DNA from: Notospermus geniculatus
Taxonomy: Eukaryota > Nemertea > Pilidiophora > Heteronemertea > Lineidae
DNA: 64,000 nucleotides
Reading direction: 5' to 3'
NCBI GenBank assembly: GCA_002633025.1
Contig: NMRB01000061.1
Coordinates: 198,362-262,361 of the forward strand
Below, piece after piece: positions 51,301-60,313 of this stretch; the stretch's first letter is position 1, and every line of letters begins with the position of its first letter. The position numbers and the translations under genes are program-made. The notes below the pieces were generated by a model. The model worked only from the letters and a program-made list of their open reading frames with translations. It ran no database searches and was not told where the DNA came from.

Positions 51301-54300
51301 GACCTAGACGCGTGTAACTTCAATATATGCACGCACTCCGATCATGCATTTGACGAAGTTACACGCGTCTAAGTCTTAAACACCCTTTGTGAAATCGGCC
51401 CGTAATATCTGCGTTCTACCAAAATGTTACTAGAAAATTTATCACATGGTTAGCAGCAAATATCTGTCTGTCGGCTGGTTGTGTGTAACTCCAGTGAAGT
51501 CTAGGCAACACAGGCAAGCAACTGAAATATTTTACACAAGGACAGCGTTCTCGCCTCCTTCATTTTGTCAATAGCAGTAGGCCAAGAGCCGTGATCTAAA
51601 CGTGGCGCAGTCAGTTGCAGCAGGCCAGCGTCTAACAGTAACGCAGTCATCAGAAGTAGACTAGTTCCCGATCACACCGCTAGGGCTTATGTCTAGTGAC
51701 CGCCATCTTTGTCCATGTCTTCGCTGATGGGTCGACAGATGCAACACCTTTCGAAATGTTTCATATTATGTGAATATGCCACACACCAAAACTTCATCAG
51801 ATTTTTTGCACCATCTATAACCTACATGTACATGTAGCTTCGTAATTTTAAAGACACACACTGGACAAAACGTGCCTAAAGCAAAACAACAGAGGTGCAC
51901 ACCAAAATTCTCTAATGCTGTAAACCTGCTCTGCCACGTGACTGGTGCAGGAATGAGGCAGCACCATTCTCTCAAACTATTTGTAAGTTGTAGAATAGTG
52001 GCCTGTTACAGTATTAAGTAAGGTCATTGGAGCCCCATGATTATAAAAGGCTATATGAACCTAATGTAGAAGTGATGACACCATTGGCAATCCTTGGGAG
52101 TGATACGTTATTCTAAAACATTCGGTTTGTAGATCATACTGCTTTCCATACTTCTTTGCCTTTTAAAAATCTCTGACTCCAAGTCTTGAAGAACCCTGCC
52201 TGACATTGATGGCTACTCCCAGACCACATCCAAGATCACATCCAAGATTTACCAATGATCATAAAATAAGTGCTAACATAATTAATCATTAAGTGAATTT
52301 GAAGAAAACTAGCGTAAAATTAATCCTACCTGATTGGTTTCTGTTGATCATTACTGAATATTAAAATTAGGTAACATAAAGAAACAGAGTTATCATGTTG
52401 AAAGGAGATTTAACATGTTTAAGATGTCCCCAAGTAAATAAAGCATTCTCTCCAAAAGTCACAGATTAAACCAGCCTCTGATGCAATCTGCTCGACTTCC
52501 TTACACCATATTAAGGGAAGTTGGTTGATTGCCAAAGGAGGGACATTCCAAATTTTCGGTAAGTACCTACATCACTTGGTGCTGAAGGTATTACGATGAT
52601 CCTTTGGGGAGTAAACACAGCTATTTTGATTGAAGATGAGTGTGGCATATGCCACCACTCTTCACTGTTTTATGCTCTCAAAAGTTCCATCTGAACCAGA
52701 ATATAACCAAAATATATAGCATTTTTTCCTAAAGTAATATTCGCCACTGAAGGACTGTTGACTAACCCTCACTAAAACTGGACCATGTAATAAACAAATC
52801 CGTAAACAAATCACTGGAAAGCTGAGAGAACTTTCAAATTGGTGAAACAGTGATTAGAACACAAAATATTCGATAGACATAACCATGGAAACATATAAAC
52901 TCAAATGATTGTGTGTGTAATCAGGGGCCATATTTATGAAGCCTTCGCAACTCGGCGATCACGCAAATCTATTGTTTGGCTGCACATGCCCTATTGTTCA
53001 CTGACTGCCTTACAATAGATTTGCGTGAACGCAAAGCTGCGAAGGCTTCGTAAATATGGCCCCAGACCGTCGGTGACTGTATGTACCTACCGTTGCATTT
53101 TGAACAGGTCTTCGAACATGTATATCACTACCAGTGGTTTGCCTTCTGACTCAATCGACCAAGGAGAGAACTGGTACCTGTAGCAAGATAAACAACAACA
53201 GAGATTGAGATTCTGTCCAATCAGGAATCAGGAATAAGGAAAGAATATCCTCATAATAGTGAGGTTTCGAAATCAAACGATAAACGTAAACGTTAGCGAC
53301 AACGTTATTTTTGTACCGAAAATGCAATATAAAATCTGGTTAATGTGTAGTACGAAAAATAACGTTGTCGTAAAGTTTACGTTTATCGTTTGATTTCTCA
53401 ACCTCCCTATTGTCCCATTCCACCAGTACTTACGAGCATATCTCCGGCATGGCGTCTGGTATGTGCTGTGACTTGAGTTTGGCGAGCTCATCATCTGAAC
53501 ACTGACTGTGGTATGACAGCACTTCAAGTGCTACTTTATACTTCTGTTCTGACCGCCGGATTTTCTCGTAAAGCTGAAAGTATACATGTAGACACAATGA
53601 CATTCATTAAGTTCTTTTACAACACTTTATTCCTTATCTTAGCAGTTGCGTCGCCAAAGGGCAGAGGGCAGAGTAAAACTTGTTCAAAACTCATCGTATT
53701 TTTTTATAAATGGAAGGATTCATTCTGTTCTTTACACAAAGTGTCCACACATCCAAGCTCATTCTTGTATGTTATGTTTATTCTTTAAAGAAAGTTCTAC
53801 ACAACCATATCCATTTTTGTTTGTTATGTTTATTCTTTAAAGAAAGGTTACACACAAATATATTCATTCTCGTATGTTATGTTTATTCTTTAAAGAAAGT
53901 TCCACACAACATATTCATTCTTGTTTGTTATGTTTCTTTTGTTGAAAAAAAGTTCTTCACAAACTTATTCATTCATGTATTTTATGTTTATTCTTTAAAG
54001 AGAGTTGCACACAACCATATTCATTCTTTTTTGAAGTGTTCAATAATGTAATGAATGGTGATTACAAACCTTGGCGTGATGGAGGGCAAGCCCACAGTAA
54101 ACAGCAAACGTTTCAAATGACTCCTCATCTGCTGTGTTAAATGTACCATTTAGCTTGTTTACCATCTGAACTACACCAATGATGCTGTAAAGGAGACAGA
54201 GAAAGAACATTTGAGGGATCGTAATTCAGCATCTTTGTAGGCAATTTCCCATTTTGAATATACGAATGACTAAAAATAGCATCTTACGTACTTTCCCTTG

Positions 54301-57300
54301 ATGAGGATTGGCATGCAGAGTATTGTTGTCGTGGTATAACCGGTCTGTAGATCAACATCCCTGAAAAAAGGTAAGGAAATATTCAATATGATCAGAACGG
54401 TAGCTGATTTGATTAGGGTTTGAGGTATTAAACGCATATTGGTCCACACTCATGCTTGGCTACCTGATAAACATCAGGGATATGGCCAACAGCAACATCC
54501 AACACCTCGCCACCATTATTGAGGCAGGCACTGGCTTTTGGAGCGGCAAGACGAGCATAACAGAGAATGAAATAGATTGCGACTTACCTATTGAATCTGT
54601 CATCTTGGTAGGCATCTGGAATATTCAACGTCTCCCCTGTTGAGGCGACGTGACCGGCAATGCCCTTATCCATAGGGAACCTTGAAGGTAAAATTCAAAG
54701 TGAATGAGCCTGAAAGATGCTCATGCCCATCATATCCATCCCATTGATAAGTGTTATGAATCGCATGACCGCCACCATTAGCCCACTACTGAAGGATGAA
54801 AGGCTTGCCCTATCAGCATCCACTCCAAAACAAACCATTCTTTTACTGGCACGTTTCATTTTTCTTTACATTTCTACTTAGGACACTTCGCAATAAAGGA
54901 CAACACTTTACATGTATCTGAGGTTTCATCAAAAAGAAGTTTCCACAGTCAAAATTGCAAGAAGGATGTGAAGAAGAAAGACTTCTGACACCAGGATAAA
55001 GAGAGTAAAAACGTAAATAGTTACAACAACCATGCAGTGAACTGGGGTATCACGCCACCAAAGGTACAAATGAAGCAACTTAGAAAGTTCTTACAATGAA
55101 AATTAATCAGAATGAAACACGAGAAGGGTTTTGATAATAGAAAGTAATGTCTTTTTCTTATTTTTGTGTACTTTTGTCTCAGATAAGTTTGAACTGACAT
55201 CTTTATGGGTGATAGAGAAGAGGTTCTTTGAAATGAGCACAATGAAGATTTGGATTTCTTCTTCACTTAGTTTTTAGTTCTGACCAAACGGTTTTACGAC
55301 CTACATTGCTAATTTAAGAGAGCAATGTCATGCTTTACAATGAACATTTACCACATAAACAATAGCTTGCTGAACAATAGAAGGTTACCCAATCAAGTAA
55401 CCGATAGGTTGCTGCACAATAGAGGGTTAACCAATCAAGTAATCAATAGCTTGCAGTACAATAGAAGGTTACTACATGAAGTAACCAATAGCATGCTGCA
55501 GTGGACGGTTACAAAGTGAAGTAACCAAGCATTCTGACAGTGGGAACGGTACTTTGTACAGATTTGTGAGTTACCAGCAATTTTGGGCTGCCCCATGGAT
55601 CGTGAGTGACTATAGTGGAATTTCTACTGAAGCGAAATCATTATTTAATTATTCAAACCTTATTTCTTTGTCACACTGTAGGCCCGCCTCTTCTGATTCG
55701 TCAATGTTGCCCGTGTCAAATATGCGGGCATACAACTCCTGAGACTTAGGGTCTAGTAGAAAGAGCGACGCCCGGTCGGCATTCACTAGTGTTTTTGCAT
55801 AGTTCTGTTGTAAAGAGATTAATGAAACAAAGACAAGGGTAAGAAAATCATGCAAAACAGACATGCGAAGGATTTCGGGGGCAGTAAACTGTCATGAGTT
55901 ACAGGAGCACAACCATGGAGGGACACTTTGGACTAAAACAACAAGAAGAATGAAATGAGAGAAAGCTTTGCCTCATGTTGATGTTGTCAGAAATCTCTTA
56001 GATAAGATTTGCAAACAGCCCGACCTTCACGGTGACCATGAGTATTTTGGCTTTGTTTGGTGGAAGAGGGAAGCATTTTTCAAGGAACCTGCCCACCAGT
56101 TTACAGCTTCTTCAAATAAATTTCCCACAAGCTCACAACATTCTGTAGTAATCTTCCCACCAGCTTATAAGCTTAACATTTCCAAGTACTCTTACCACCA
56201 GTTCATACTATTTTCAAGTACTCCTCCCACCAGCTTTAACATTTGAATTTCTCTTCCCACCAGCTTACATCATTTTCAGGTAATCTCCCCACCAGCTTAC
56301 AGCCTGATTTCACAGTAAGCAAGCAAGAATTCCTGTAATTTCCAAAACAGCAGCCAAGAAGATGGCTGGTGAACCCATGGAGGTATTATTGAGAAGGAGC
56401 GAGCACGGACCTCACATCAAACAGTACAATCATCGTTCCGCTGTTTGCTAAAGTGATTAGGGGGACAATAGGCTAATAACGCCGCACGATGGTCGGAAAA
56501 AGCCGATCTAATCTTCGGTAATTTCCGTGTGCAGTCAGCACTTCCCTGGTACAATCGTCAGAGTCCAAACAATAGAAGGGAACAATGGCAGTGGATGTTG
56601 CCTACGCACGAAAACTGAAAAATTCATCGTTTTCATTGCGTCAAAAACAGCACCTCGCAGCATCTCGCACTGAAACGACCACCCGTACATGTTACCTGCA
56701 CTAATCATCTTTCAAAATATCAAAACGCAATCCTCTTCAAANNNNNNNNNNNNNNNNNNNNNNNNNNNNNNNNNNNNNNNNNNNNNNNNNNNNNNNNNNN
56801 NNNNNNNNNNNNNNNNNNNNNNNNNNNNNNNNNNNNNNNNNNNNNNNNNNNNNNNNNNNNNNNNNNNNNNNNNNNNNNNNNNNNNNNNNNNNNNNNNNNN
56901 NNNNNNNNNNNNNNNNNNNNNNNNNNNNNNNNNNNNNNNNNNNNNNNNNNNNNNNNNNNNNNNNNNNNNNNNNNNNNNNNNNNNNNNNNNNNNNNNNNNN
57001 NNNNNNNNNNNNNNNNNNNNNNNNNNNNNNNNNNNNNNNNNNNNNNNNNNNNNNNNNNNNNNNNNNNNNNNNNNNNNNNNNNNNNNNNNNNNNNNNNNNN
57101 NNNNNNNNNNNNNNNNNNNNNNNNNNNNNNNNNNNNNNNNNNNNNNNNNNNNNNNNNNNNNNNNNNNNNNNNNNNNNNNNNNNNNNNNNNNNNNNNNNNN
57201 NNNNNNNNNNNNNNNNNNNNNNNNNNNNNNNNNNNNNNNNNNNNNNNNNNNNNNNNNNNNNNNNNNNNNNNNNNNNNNNNNNNNNNNNNNNNNNNNNNNN

Positions 57301-57676
57301 NNNNNNNNNNNNNNNNNNNNNNNNNNNNNNNNNTAACTCATAACACCAGATATATGTGCATACGTTACAGCACTAGGCGCGATGTCTGCCCATTACATCA
57401 AGTGGCGATCCCCCACTGCATTGCATGGTTTATTCGTGAATTACCAGTTGGCGAGTACACATGAGGGAACAGCCCTCTTCCCCATCAAAACGGGGTGGGT
57501 TTCCCCAGGGCATTGTAACGCGCTATGCAGAGTGGAAATGCCCTGGGTTCCCAGGATGGTGAATATGGTACGCTTGTATAAACAATCTATTAAACTATAT
57601 TTCAAACAAGTACTTACTTAGTGACGGCCAAAAGAAAATCATTCAATTTTCTTTGCTTGGTCATACTGTGATACAT
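39219..57676 (-). CDS. PDE10A: PDE10-like cyclic nucleotide phosphodiesterase (GAF plus catalytic domain), 5' incomplete, with three duplicated catalytic exons
   Basis: Cytosolic enzyme hydrolysing cAMP and/or cGMP to 5'-nucleotides. Exons, 5' to 3' on the minus strand: 57618-57676, [lost in gap], 55659-55804, 54588-54680, 54292-54360, 54070-54184, 53434-53573, 53091-53177, 48524-48674, 47450-47605 or 45659-45814, 44225-44397, 43827-43938 or 42817-42928, 42086-42166 or 41513-41593, 39788-39876, 39219-39315. Phases agree at every join after the gap. [31 protein letters not shown]. Catalytic: YHNWAHA, HDxDHRG, MEx[32 protein letters not shown]...[42 protein letters not shown] and ARDNLKRW resemble PDE10A more than PDE5, PDE6 or PDE11. 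The upstream GAF exons and start are outside the window or in the gap. Family assignment is secure to PDE class I and likely for PDE10. Confidence 0.88.
39579..39696. repeat. Foldback element, GGGCCCATATTCATAAAACCTTGCTAGGC family, copy 2
   Basis: gggcccatattcataaaacc at the left, ggttttatgaatatgggtc at the right, centre ttgtacaggccaatgtacacaa. In the last PDE intron. Confidence 0.85.
39788..39876 (-). CDS. PDE10A: PDE exon: catalytic domain, after the invariant Gln
   Basis: 89 nt, phase 0 to 2, acceptor TTTTTTCCACAG, donor [26 protein letters not shown] and ETQPMVDGA. Follows Q as QVGFI, with the L-P-C-Y resembling the I-P-C-Y of PDE10A. Confidence 0.92.
40051..40157. repeat. Foldback element, GGGGCCTGTTTCATAAAGTGACTTTAAGC family, copy 1
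   Basis: ggggcctgtttcataaagtg at the left, cactttatgagacaagcccc at the right; second copy at 50375-50483. Confidence 0.9.
40624..40696. repeat. 15-bp inverted repeat in a PDE intron
   Basis: tacctcgctcctctt and aagaggagcgaggta around a loop that contains cactcctgtgtgagtg, itself a small hairpin. Confidence 0.65.
41153..41276. repeat. Foldback element, CATCCTGA..ATCAGGGGTTCTT family, copy 1
   Basis: catcctgattacatcagggg at the left, cccctgatgttctcaggatg at the right, with cgctccc/gggagc inside. Related copy at 59175-59286 and a half copy near 39499-39561. An adjoining inverted pair acccattgctgcggt/accgctgcaatgggt spans 41031-41150. Confidence 0.8.
41513..41593 (-). CDS. PDE10A: PDE alternative exon C2: exon ending in the invariant Gln
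   Basis: 81 nt, phase 0 to 0, acceptor TGCCATAG, donor [26 protein letters not shown] and YELPESQ. The invariant Gln and MMDR are kept. Same length and phase as C1, so either (or both) would keep the frame. Confidence 0.92.
42086..42166 (-). CDS. PDE10A: PDE alternative exon C1: exon ending in the invariant Gln
   Basis: 81 nt, phase 0 to 0, acceptor CCAACTAG, donor [26 protein letters not shown] and DQLPNSQ. The last codon is the class I invariant nucleotide-binding Gln. Matches 41513-41593 at 17 of 27 residues. Confidence 0.92.
42434..42504. repeat. Inverted repeat between alternative exons B2 and C1
   Basis: cactacaagtgtcca and tggacacttgtagtg, 15 bp each, with a loop of about 40 bases. 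Confidence 0.65.
42631..42697. repeat. 16-bp inverted repeat between alternative exons B2 and C1
   Basis: cagctcagaccttctt and aagaaggtctgagctg with a 35-base loop, in the intron after 42817-42928. Confidence 0.7.
42817..42928 (-). CDS. PDE10A: PDE alternative exon B2: metal-ligand Asp exon
   Basis: 112 nt, phase 2 to 0, acceptor TTCTGTTGTAG, donor [26 protein letters not shown] and [17 protein letters not shown]. The metal-ligand Asp, LCA, KPW and EEF are kept. Since 112 is not a multiple of three, inclusion together with B1, or skipping of both, breaks the frame. Confidence 0.92.
43041..43214. repeat. Foldback element, AGGAGC(A/T)GTCAGC termini, copy 3 (inverted)
   Basis: Reverse-complement copy of 61473-61648 and 63014-63189: caacaggagcagtcagc at one end, gacagctcctatttg at the other. 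Lies between alternative exons B1 and B2. Confidence 0.8.
43827..43938 (-). CDS. PDE10A: PDE alternative exon B1: metal-ligand Asp exon
   Basis: 112 nt, phase 2 to 0, acceptor TAACAATCAG, donor [26 protein letters not shown] and [17 protein letters not shown]. The Asp of CDL is the second-shell-defining metal ligand of class I PDEs. It matches 42817-42928 at 18 of 37 residues. Confidence 0.92.
44225..44397 (-). CDS. PDE10A: PDE exon: catalytic domain core, single copy
   Basis: 173 nt, phase 0 to 2, acceptor TTCTGTCACAG, donor [66 protein letters not shown] and ATDLALxFGNR closely resemble PDE10A. The exon ends with AG, so either following alternative exon (first base G or A) restores an Arg codon. 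Confidence 0.95.
45478..45612. repeat. Inverted repeat just inside the intron after alternative exon A2
   Basis: ccagtttacattg at the left, caatgtaaactgg at the right, 47 bp from the donor of 45659-45814. The interior does not pair well, so only the 13-bp ends are certain. Confidence 0.45.
45659..45814 (-). CDS. PDE10A: PDE alternative exon A2: HDVDH metal-binding exon
   Basis: 156 nt, phase 0 to 0, acceptor CCTTATTTCAG, donor [58 protein letters not shown]. The metal-binding H-D is intact. Differences from the other copy cluster at 21-27 and 36-46 of the exon, outside the metal ligands. Confidence 0.92.
46068..46324. repeat. Foldback element, AAGCTAGGAATCCACCACTGATTTTC termini, copy 2
   Basis: aagctaggaatccaccactg at the left and cagcagtggattcctagctt at the right. 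Shares the interior cactcgatcgccgtagtgga and gaccggtatcagttc with 14989-15221. Lies between the two alternative HDxDH exons. Confidence 0.85.
46606..46728. repeat. Foldback element, GGCTGGTATTCATAAA termini
   Basis: ggctggtattcataaaagct at the left, acgtttatgaataccagcc at the right, with aatgcttttactt and aaataaaagcatt inside. Lies between the two alternative HDxDH exons. Confidence 0.82.
47450..47605 (-). CDS. PDE10A: PDE alternative exon A1: HDLDH metal-binding exon
   Basis: 156 nt, phase 0 to 0, acceptor TTTTTCAG, donor [58 protein letters not shown]. It carries the H-D metal ligands and the C-terminal HHF. It matches 45659-45814 at 37 of 52 residues with identical length and phase. Confidence 0.9.
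47795..48465. repeat. About 42-bp minisatellite, interrupted by a MITE
   Basis: Units of the form gttggaacattcagtaagtt then cagcatcaatccctgagataac, about twelve visible with spacing 30-45 bp. The element at 47924-48089 interrupts the array. It lies in the intron between PDE exons 48524-48674 and 47450-47605. Confidence 0.88.
47924..48089. repeat. MITE-like element, AGAATCTAATGTCCCC termini, copy 2, inside minisatellite
   Basis: Over 90 percent similar by eye to 13387-13559: same termini (ggtgtga..aatctaatg and cattagattct..tacacc) and interior ttgtttgtcacagga. Flanked on both sides by minisatellite units. Confidence 0.82.
48524..48674 (-). CDS. PDE10A: PDE exon: catalytic domain with first metal-site His
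   Basis: 151 nt, phase 2 to 0, acceptor GATTTTTCAG, donor [46 protein letters not shown]. YHNWxHA contains the catalytic His and precedes the HDxDH exon. Joins 53091-53177 with an Arg codon split CG|G. Confidence 0.95.
49481..49513. repeat. Short hairpin directly after a single-N join
   Basis: aacgtatacccag and ctgggtatacgtt around a 7-base loop. The base just before it is the ambiguous N at 49480 and the same 23-mer ggcactggtatctcaaatttgtc lies on both sides (ending 49479 and 49621). Confidence 0.7.
50375..50483. repeat. Foldback element, GGGGCCTGTTTCATAAAGTGACTTTAAGC family, copy 2
   Basis: ggggcctgtttcataaagtg at the left, cactttatgaaacaggcccc at the right. Almost identical to 40051-40157. 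Confidence 0.9.
51275..51401. repeat. Foldback element, CGGCCGATTTCGCAAAGGG termini
   Basis: ggccgatttcgcaaggggtg at the left, ccctttgtgaaatcggcc at the right, with gacgcgtgtaactt and aagttacacgcgtc inside. In a PDE intron. Confidence 0.82.
52924..53063. repeat. Foldback element, GGGGCCATATTTATGAAG termini
   Basis: ggggccatatttatgaagcc at the left, cttcgtaaatatggcccc at the right, with acgcaaatctattgt and acaatagatttgcgt pairing inside. It starts 28 bp past the PDE exon border at 53091. Confidence 0.85.
53091..53177 (-). CDS. PDE10A: PDE exon: catalytic domain start
   Basis: 87 nt, phase 2 to 2, acceptor CTTGCTACAG, donor [26 protein letters not shown] and FEDLFKMQ. Corresponds to the F-x-x-x-P...M-F-x-D-L region before the first metal-binding His. 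Confidence 0.87.
53261..53405. repeat. Foldback element next to a PDE exon
   Basis: gaaatcaaacgataaacgta and acaacgttattttt at the left; aaaaataacgttgt and acgtttatcgtttgatttct at the right. The arms are about 55 bp and nearly perfect. It lies 29 bp from the donor of the exon 53434-53573. Confidence 0.8.
53434..53573 (-). CDS. PDE10A: PDE exon: linker helix into catalytic domain
   Basis: 140 nt, phase 0 to 2, acceptor TACTTTCAG, donor [41 protein letters not shown]. The K-I-R-x-S-E...Y-x-V...LSYHS pattern matches PDE10/PDE11-type LH2 linkers. Confidence 0.9.
53740..54032. repeat. About 57-bp tandem repeat, five units
   Basis: ttatgtttattctttaaaga followed by aagttccacacaa-catattcattctt, five imperfect copies, between two PDE exons. 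It produces a spurious 113-codon frame on the plus strand. Confidence 0.88.
54070..54184 (-). CDS. PDE10A: PDE exon: GAF domain, end
   Basis: 115 nt, phase 2 to 0, acceptor CCTTTACAG, donor [44 protein letters not shown]-x-Q-x-V-N-K and F...D-E carry the NKFDE-type residues (N, K, F, then D-E). Confidence 0.92.
54292..54360 (-). CDS. PDE10A: PDE exon: GAF domain, third part
   Basis: 69 nt, phase 2 to 2, acceptor TTTTTTTCAG, donor [26 protein letters not shown]: the DxxTG(Y/F)xTxxILCxPI motif of GAF domains. Confidence 0.9.
54588..54680 (-). CDS. PDE10A: PDE exon: GAF domain, second part
   Basis: 93 nt, phase 2 to 2, acceptor CCTTCAAG, donor [26 protein letters not shown] and [10 protein letters not shown]: the GIAGxVA-x-TG-x-x-x-N-I-x-D-A-Y-x-D-x-R-F motif of nucleotide-binding PDE GAF domains. 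Confidence 0.92.
55362..55528. repeat. About 42-bp tandem repeat, four units
   Basis: tagcttgctgaacaatagaa then ggttacccaatcaagtaac, repeated with drift, in the intron between the first two GAF exons. Confidence 0.8.
55659..55804 (-). CDS. PDE10A: PDE exon: GAF domain, first part
   Basis: 146 nt, phase 0 to 2, acceptor TTTACAACAG, donor GTTTGA (weak). [46 protein letters not shown] is the classic beta-strand signature of PDE GAF domains. Confidence 0.87.
56090..56308. repeat. Degenerate tandem repeat, CCCACCAGCTTACA units
   Basis: Five to six imperfect units of about 40 bp, each with cccaccagcttaca or a close variant followed by an A/T-rich spacer with ttcaagta. Confidence 0.65.
56742..57333. 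other. Assembly gap, 592 N, inside the PDE gene
   Basis: N run. Phase mismatch across it (2 out, 0 in) and the missing start of the GAF domain imply that at least one exon was lost here. Confidence 1.
57618..57676 (-). CDS. PDE10A: PDE exon: helical linker before the GAF domain
   Basis: 59 nt, phase 0 to 2, acceptor TGTTTCAG, donor GTAAGT. Encodes [19 protein letters not shown], an amphipathic K-Q-x-x-L-N-x-F-L-L-x-V-T pattern typical of the coupling helix leading into a PDE GAF domain. Small exon, weaker support. It must be followed by an exon lost in the gap, since the next visible exon starts in phase 0. Confidence 0.55.
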
Positions 57677-57925
57677 CTGAAACAATAGATATCTTATTAA
57701 GTCTTTGACTTCGTATACTGGTACGTACTCATAACCGAACGTATTTCATTTCTTAGAAGTAAGCATGACAAAACAGTGCAAACCATCCTAAAAAAAGTGG
57801 TGTTTGTTGTGTGTTTCTGACATTCATGCGAAGCACAGCCATGGATGCAATAAAGAAGAGGGAATAAAACAAGGAATATGCTTCTGTGCTGAATTTCCAA
57901 CGTGTTTGAACGTCAAAATGTACAA

Positions 57926-58070
57926 CTCCAGAATTCACGGATTTTCGACCCCAACCGGGGTCTTTTTCAAGTGGAACTTTACAATCTGAAACTCAGTTTT
58001 CAGTTTCAGATTGTAAAGTTCCACTTGAAAAAGTCCCCGCTTGGGGTCGAAAATTCGTGAATTCTGGAGA
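57926..58070. repeat. Complete palindromic element, GACCCCAACCGGGGTC family
   Basis: ctccagaattcacggatttt, cgaccccaaccggggtcttt, ttcaagtggaactttacaat and the full reverse complement after a short actcag centre. Two single-arm copies are at 21945-22026 and 6394-6449. Confidence 0.88.
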
Positions 58071-58249
58071 TTGACTTCTTGCTTATTATCATTTTGGGTG
58101 TCAATTTTGTGCTATTCTGTATCTTGGCTTCAAAATGTACAACAATTGTCTTAGAATAGGCTGATCCCATAACACTGATGATCTTTGGAAAGCAAGCAGT
58201 TCTCAGGTAAGTGTAGCCTACCATCGATGATGGTTCATGTATGTAATCT

Positions 58250-58370
58250 GGGCCCATATTCATAAAACCTTGCTAGGCCTAGTTACCTGCTGAAGTGCCC
58301 AGTTTGTACAGGCCAATGTACACAACTAGCAACTAAGCTACATGTAGCAAGGTTTTATGAATATAGGCCC
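58250..58370. repeat. Foldback element, GGGCCCATATTCATAAAACCTTGCTAGGC family, copy 3
   Basis: gggcccatattcataaaacc at the left, ggttttatgaatataggccc at the right. Confidence 0.85.
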
Positions 58371-59174
58371 TGCTAACAATTTTGCAGGGTCTAGAATAGA
58401 AAGTTATGGATGGGGAAAGCTGAAATAATGTGTAATGTGGTAGCAAAGACATCATAAAACCTCAACCTCGTGGGCAACACACAGAAGACATCACACGACA
58501 AGACATTGGATGATAATGAGTGACATGTTTCCATCAGTAGCTTGCGTCCTCCCAAAGGTTTACACAGGTTATGTGCATCCATTTTTGACATCAAAATGGT
58601 CCATCTGCAGGCCTGCTGCTCAATCAAGATTGACAGGAACACAAAAGCGGGAAGCAATCGACAATAGTTTGACGGGGTGACACAACAGGCTGAATCCAGT
58701 CAAGTGGCAAAGGTAGAGTGAGCCAAGTCTTATCACCAAGTCAGATTTTTGGTGCAGTAGTTTACTGAGGGGGCCATGGGGCAAATATAATAAAGTATGT
58801 CTTTCTATTTCAAGGATGAGAAGAGAAGACTCAAGTGTTCTGGGAGGAAGTTGCTGTTTCAAAGATTAACCACAAACTACGTCTATGGTGCACCCGCCTG
58901 ACGTGTGCCAAATAATGTAATATACTGAAGAAAAAAAACGAACTGAAAGTGATTTGTGCGGATGTGTGCAGCCGTGCGAGAGGTTGACGGAACTGAAACG
59001 TAAAAAGGGTGGATGGCTTGACAGGACAATAAAGGCAAGAACTTTCCATTGCAAGTAGCCTGCCAGAAATCAATTTATGTGAGGGTTATGACAGGATCGT
59101 TCACCCATTGCTTGCGCCATGCAAGGCTCTGGATGTTAGGGTAGCATGAAAAATCCAGCCGATAACTACACAGT

Positions 59175-59286
59175 CATCCTGAGAACATCGGGGATTCTTA
59201 GCGGTGGCTCCCTTCGTCACCGCACACAAACTGTGTGCGGTGATGAAGGGAGCCAGTGCTAAGAACCCCTGATGTTCTCAGGATGA
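59175..59286. repeat. Foldback element, CATCCTGAGAACATC family, copy 2
   Basis: tcatcctgagaacatcgggg at the left, cccctgatgttctcaggatga at the right, centre caccgcacacaaactgtgtgcggtg, a perfect inner hairpin. Confidence 0.85.
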
Positions 59287-59288
59287 CC

Positions 59289-59592
59289 ACAGTAGTCTAT
59301 CAGCAGTAACTTGCATGTGAATTGCCACTGACTACTACCACAGTAGTCCATCAGTAGTAATTTGCATGAGAAATGCCACTGATAATTACCACTACAGTAG
59401 TCCATCAGCAGTAATTTGCATGAGAAATGCCACTGATAATTACCACTACAGTAGTAGTCCACAGTAGTAATTTGCATATGAAATGTCACTGATTACTGGA
59501 GTAGTCCATAAACAGTAATTTGCATAAGATATGCCACTGACAACTACCACACTAGTCCATGAGCAGTAATTTGCATGAAGAAATGCCACTAT
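59289..59592. repeat. About 52-bp tandem repeat, six units
   Basis: agtagtccatcagcagtaat then ttgcatgagaaatgccactg then ataattaccactac, six imperfect copies. Confidence 0.9.
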
Positions 59593-60313
59593 GAAGACTG
59601 CACCAGAGAGTCTTTGCAATGGAATTCTTATAATGAAAATGACGGAAAATGATGTTCAAACCAGGGCTTCTAACATAGAATATGGTAAAATGTGACAAAC
59701 CTGCTCAGCATTTGATTTCTTTGAAAAATGACAGACAAAGACAGATAGTTAGATGGATTTGTATGAGGAAAGAGGAAAATTACATAATGGCTGATGAGGG
59801 AATGTTCATACATTTGATCTACATGTACAACATGGAGTCGAGGTTTGTAACGTAGAAGCAAGCTACATGTATCTTTGAAAGCCCAGAAGGCTCATTCACT
59901 CCAGTCTTGAATCTTCAAACTGGAAACTGGACTTCAATCTTCAAGCTTGAAACCACCACAACTTCAATCGTCAATCTTGAAAACACTGATTCTTCTGGAC
60001 GCGGCCATTTCCTTCTGGCGGCATATCTGGGCTCTCAAGCTTGAAGTACGTTCAAGCTTGAAGACTGAAATTCGGCTTCAAGCTTCAAGATCGAAATTGG
60101 GTCCAAGATTTGAAGATTTAATTAGGGGCTTTCGTAGCTATCCAAGTTTCACATTCAACATGTAATGTAAATTACAGCTGTATCTGTCATCTGTGCATCG
60201 TGATGAATATCTCAGAAAATATAATTATGTTTGAAGTACATGTAGCTGTATCGACAGTAAATTTTGTTTCTAAATGTTTGTATCATCGGGATAGGCCTGT
60301 TTTTTAAGTCATG

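Noticed and set aside
53710-54051. 113-codon plus-strand frame with repeated [12 protein letters not shown]
   Set aside because: Translation of the 57-bp tandem repeat between two PDE exons on the other strand.
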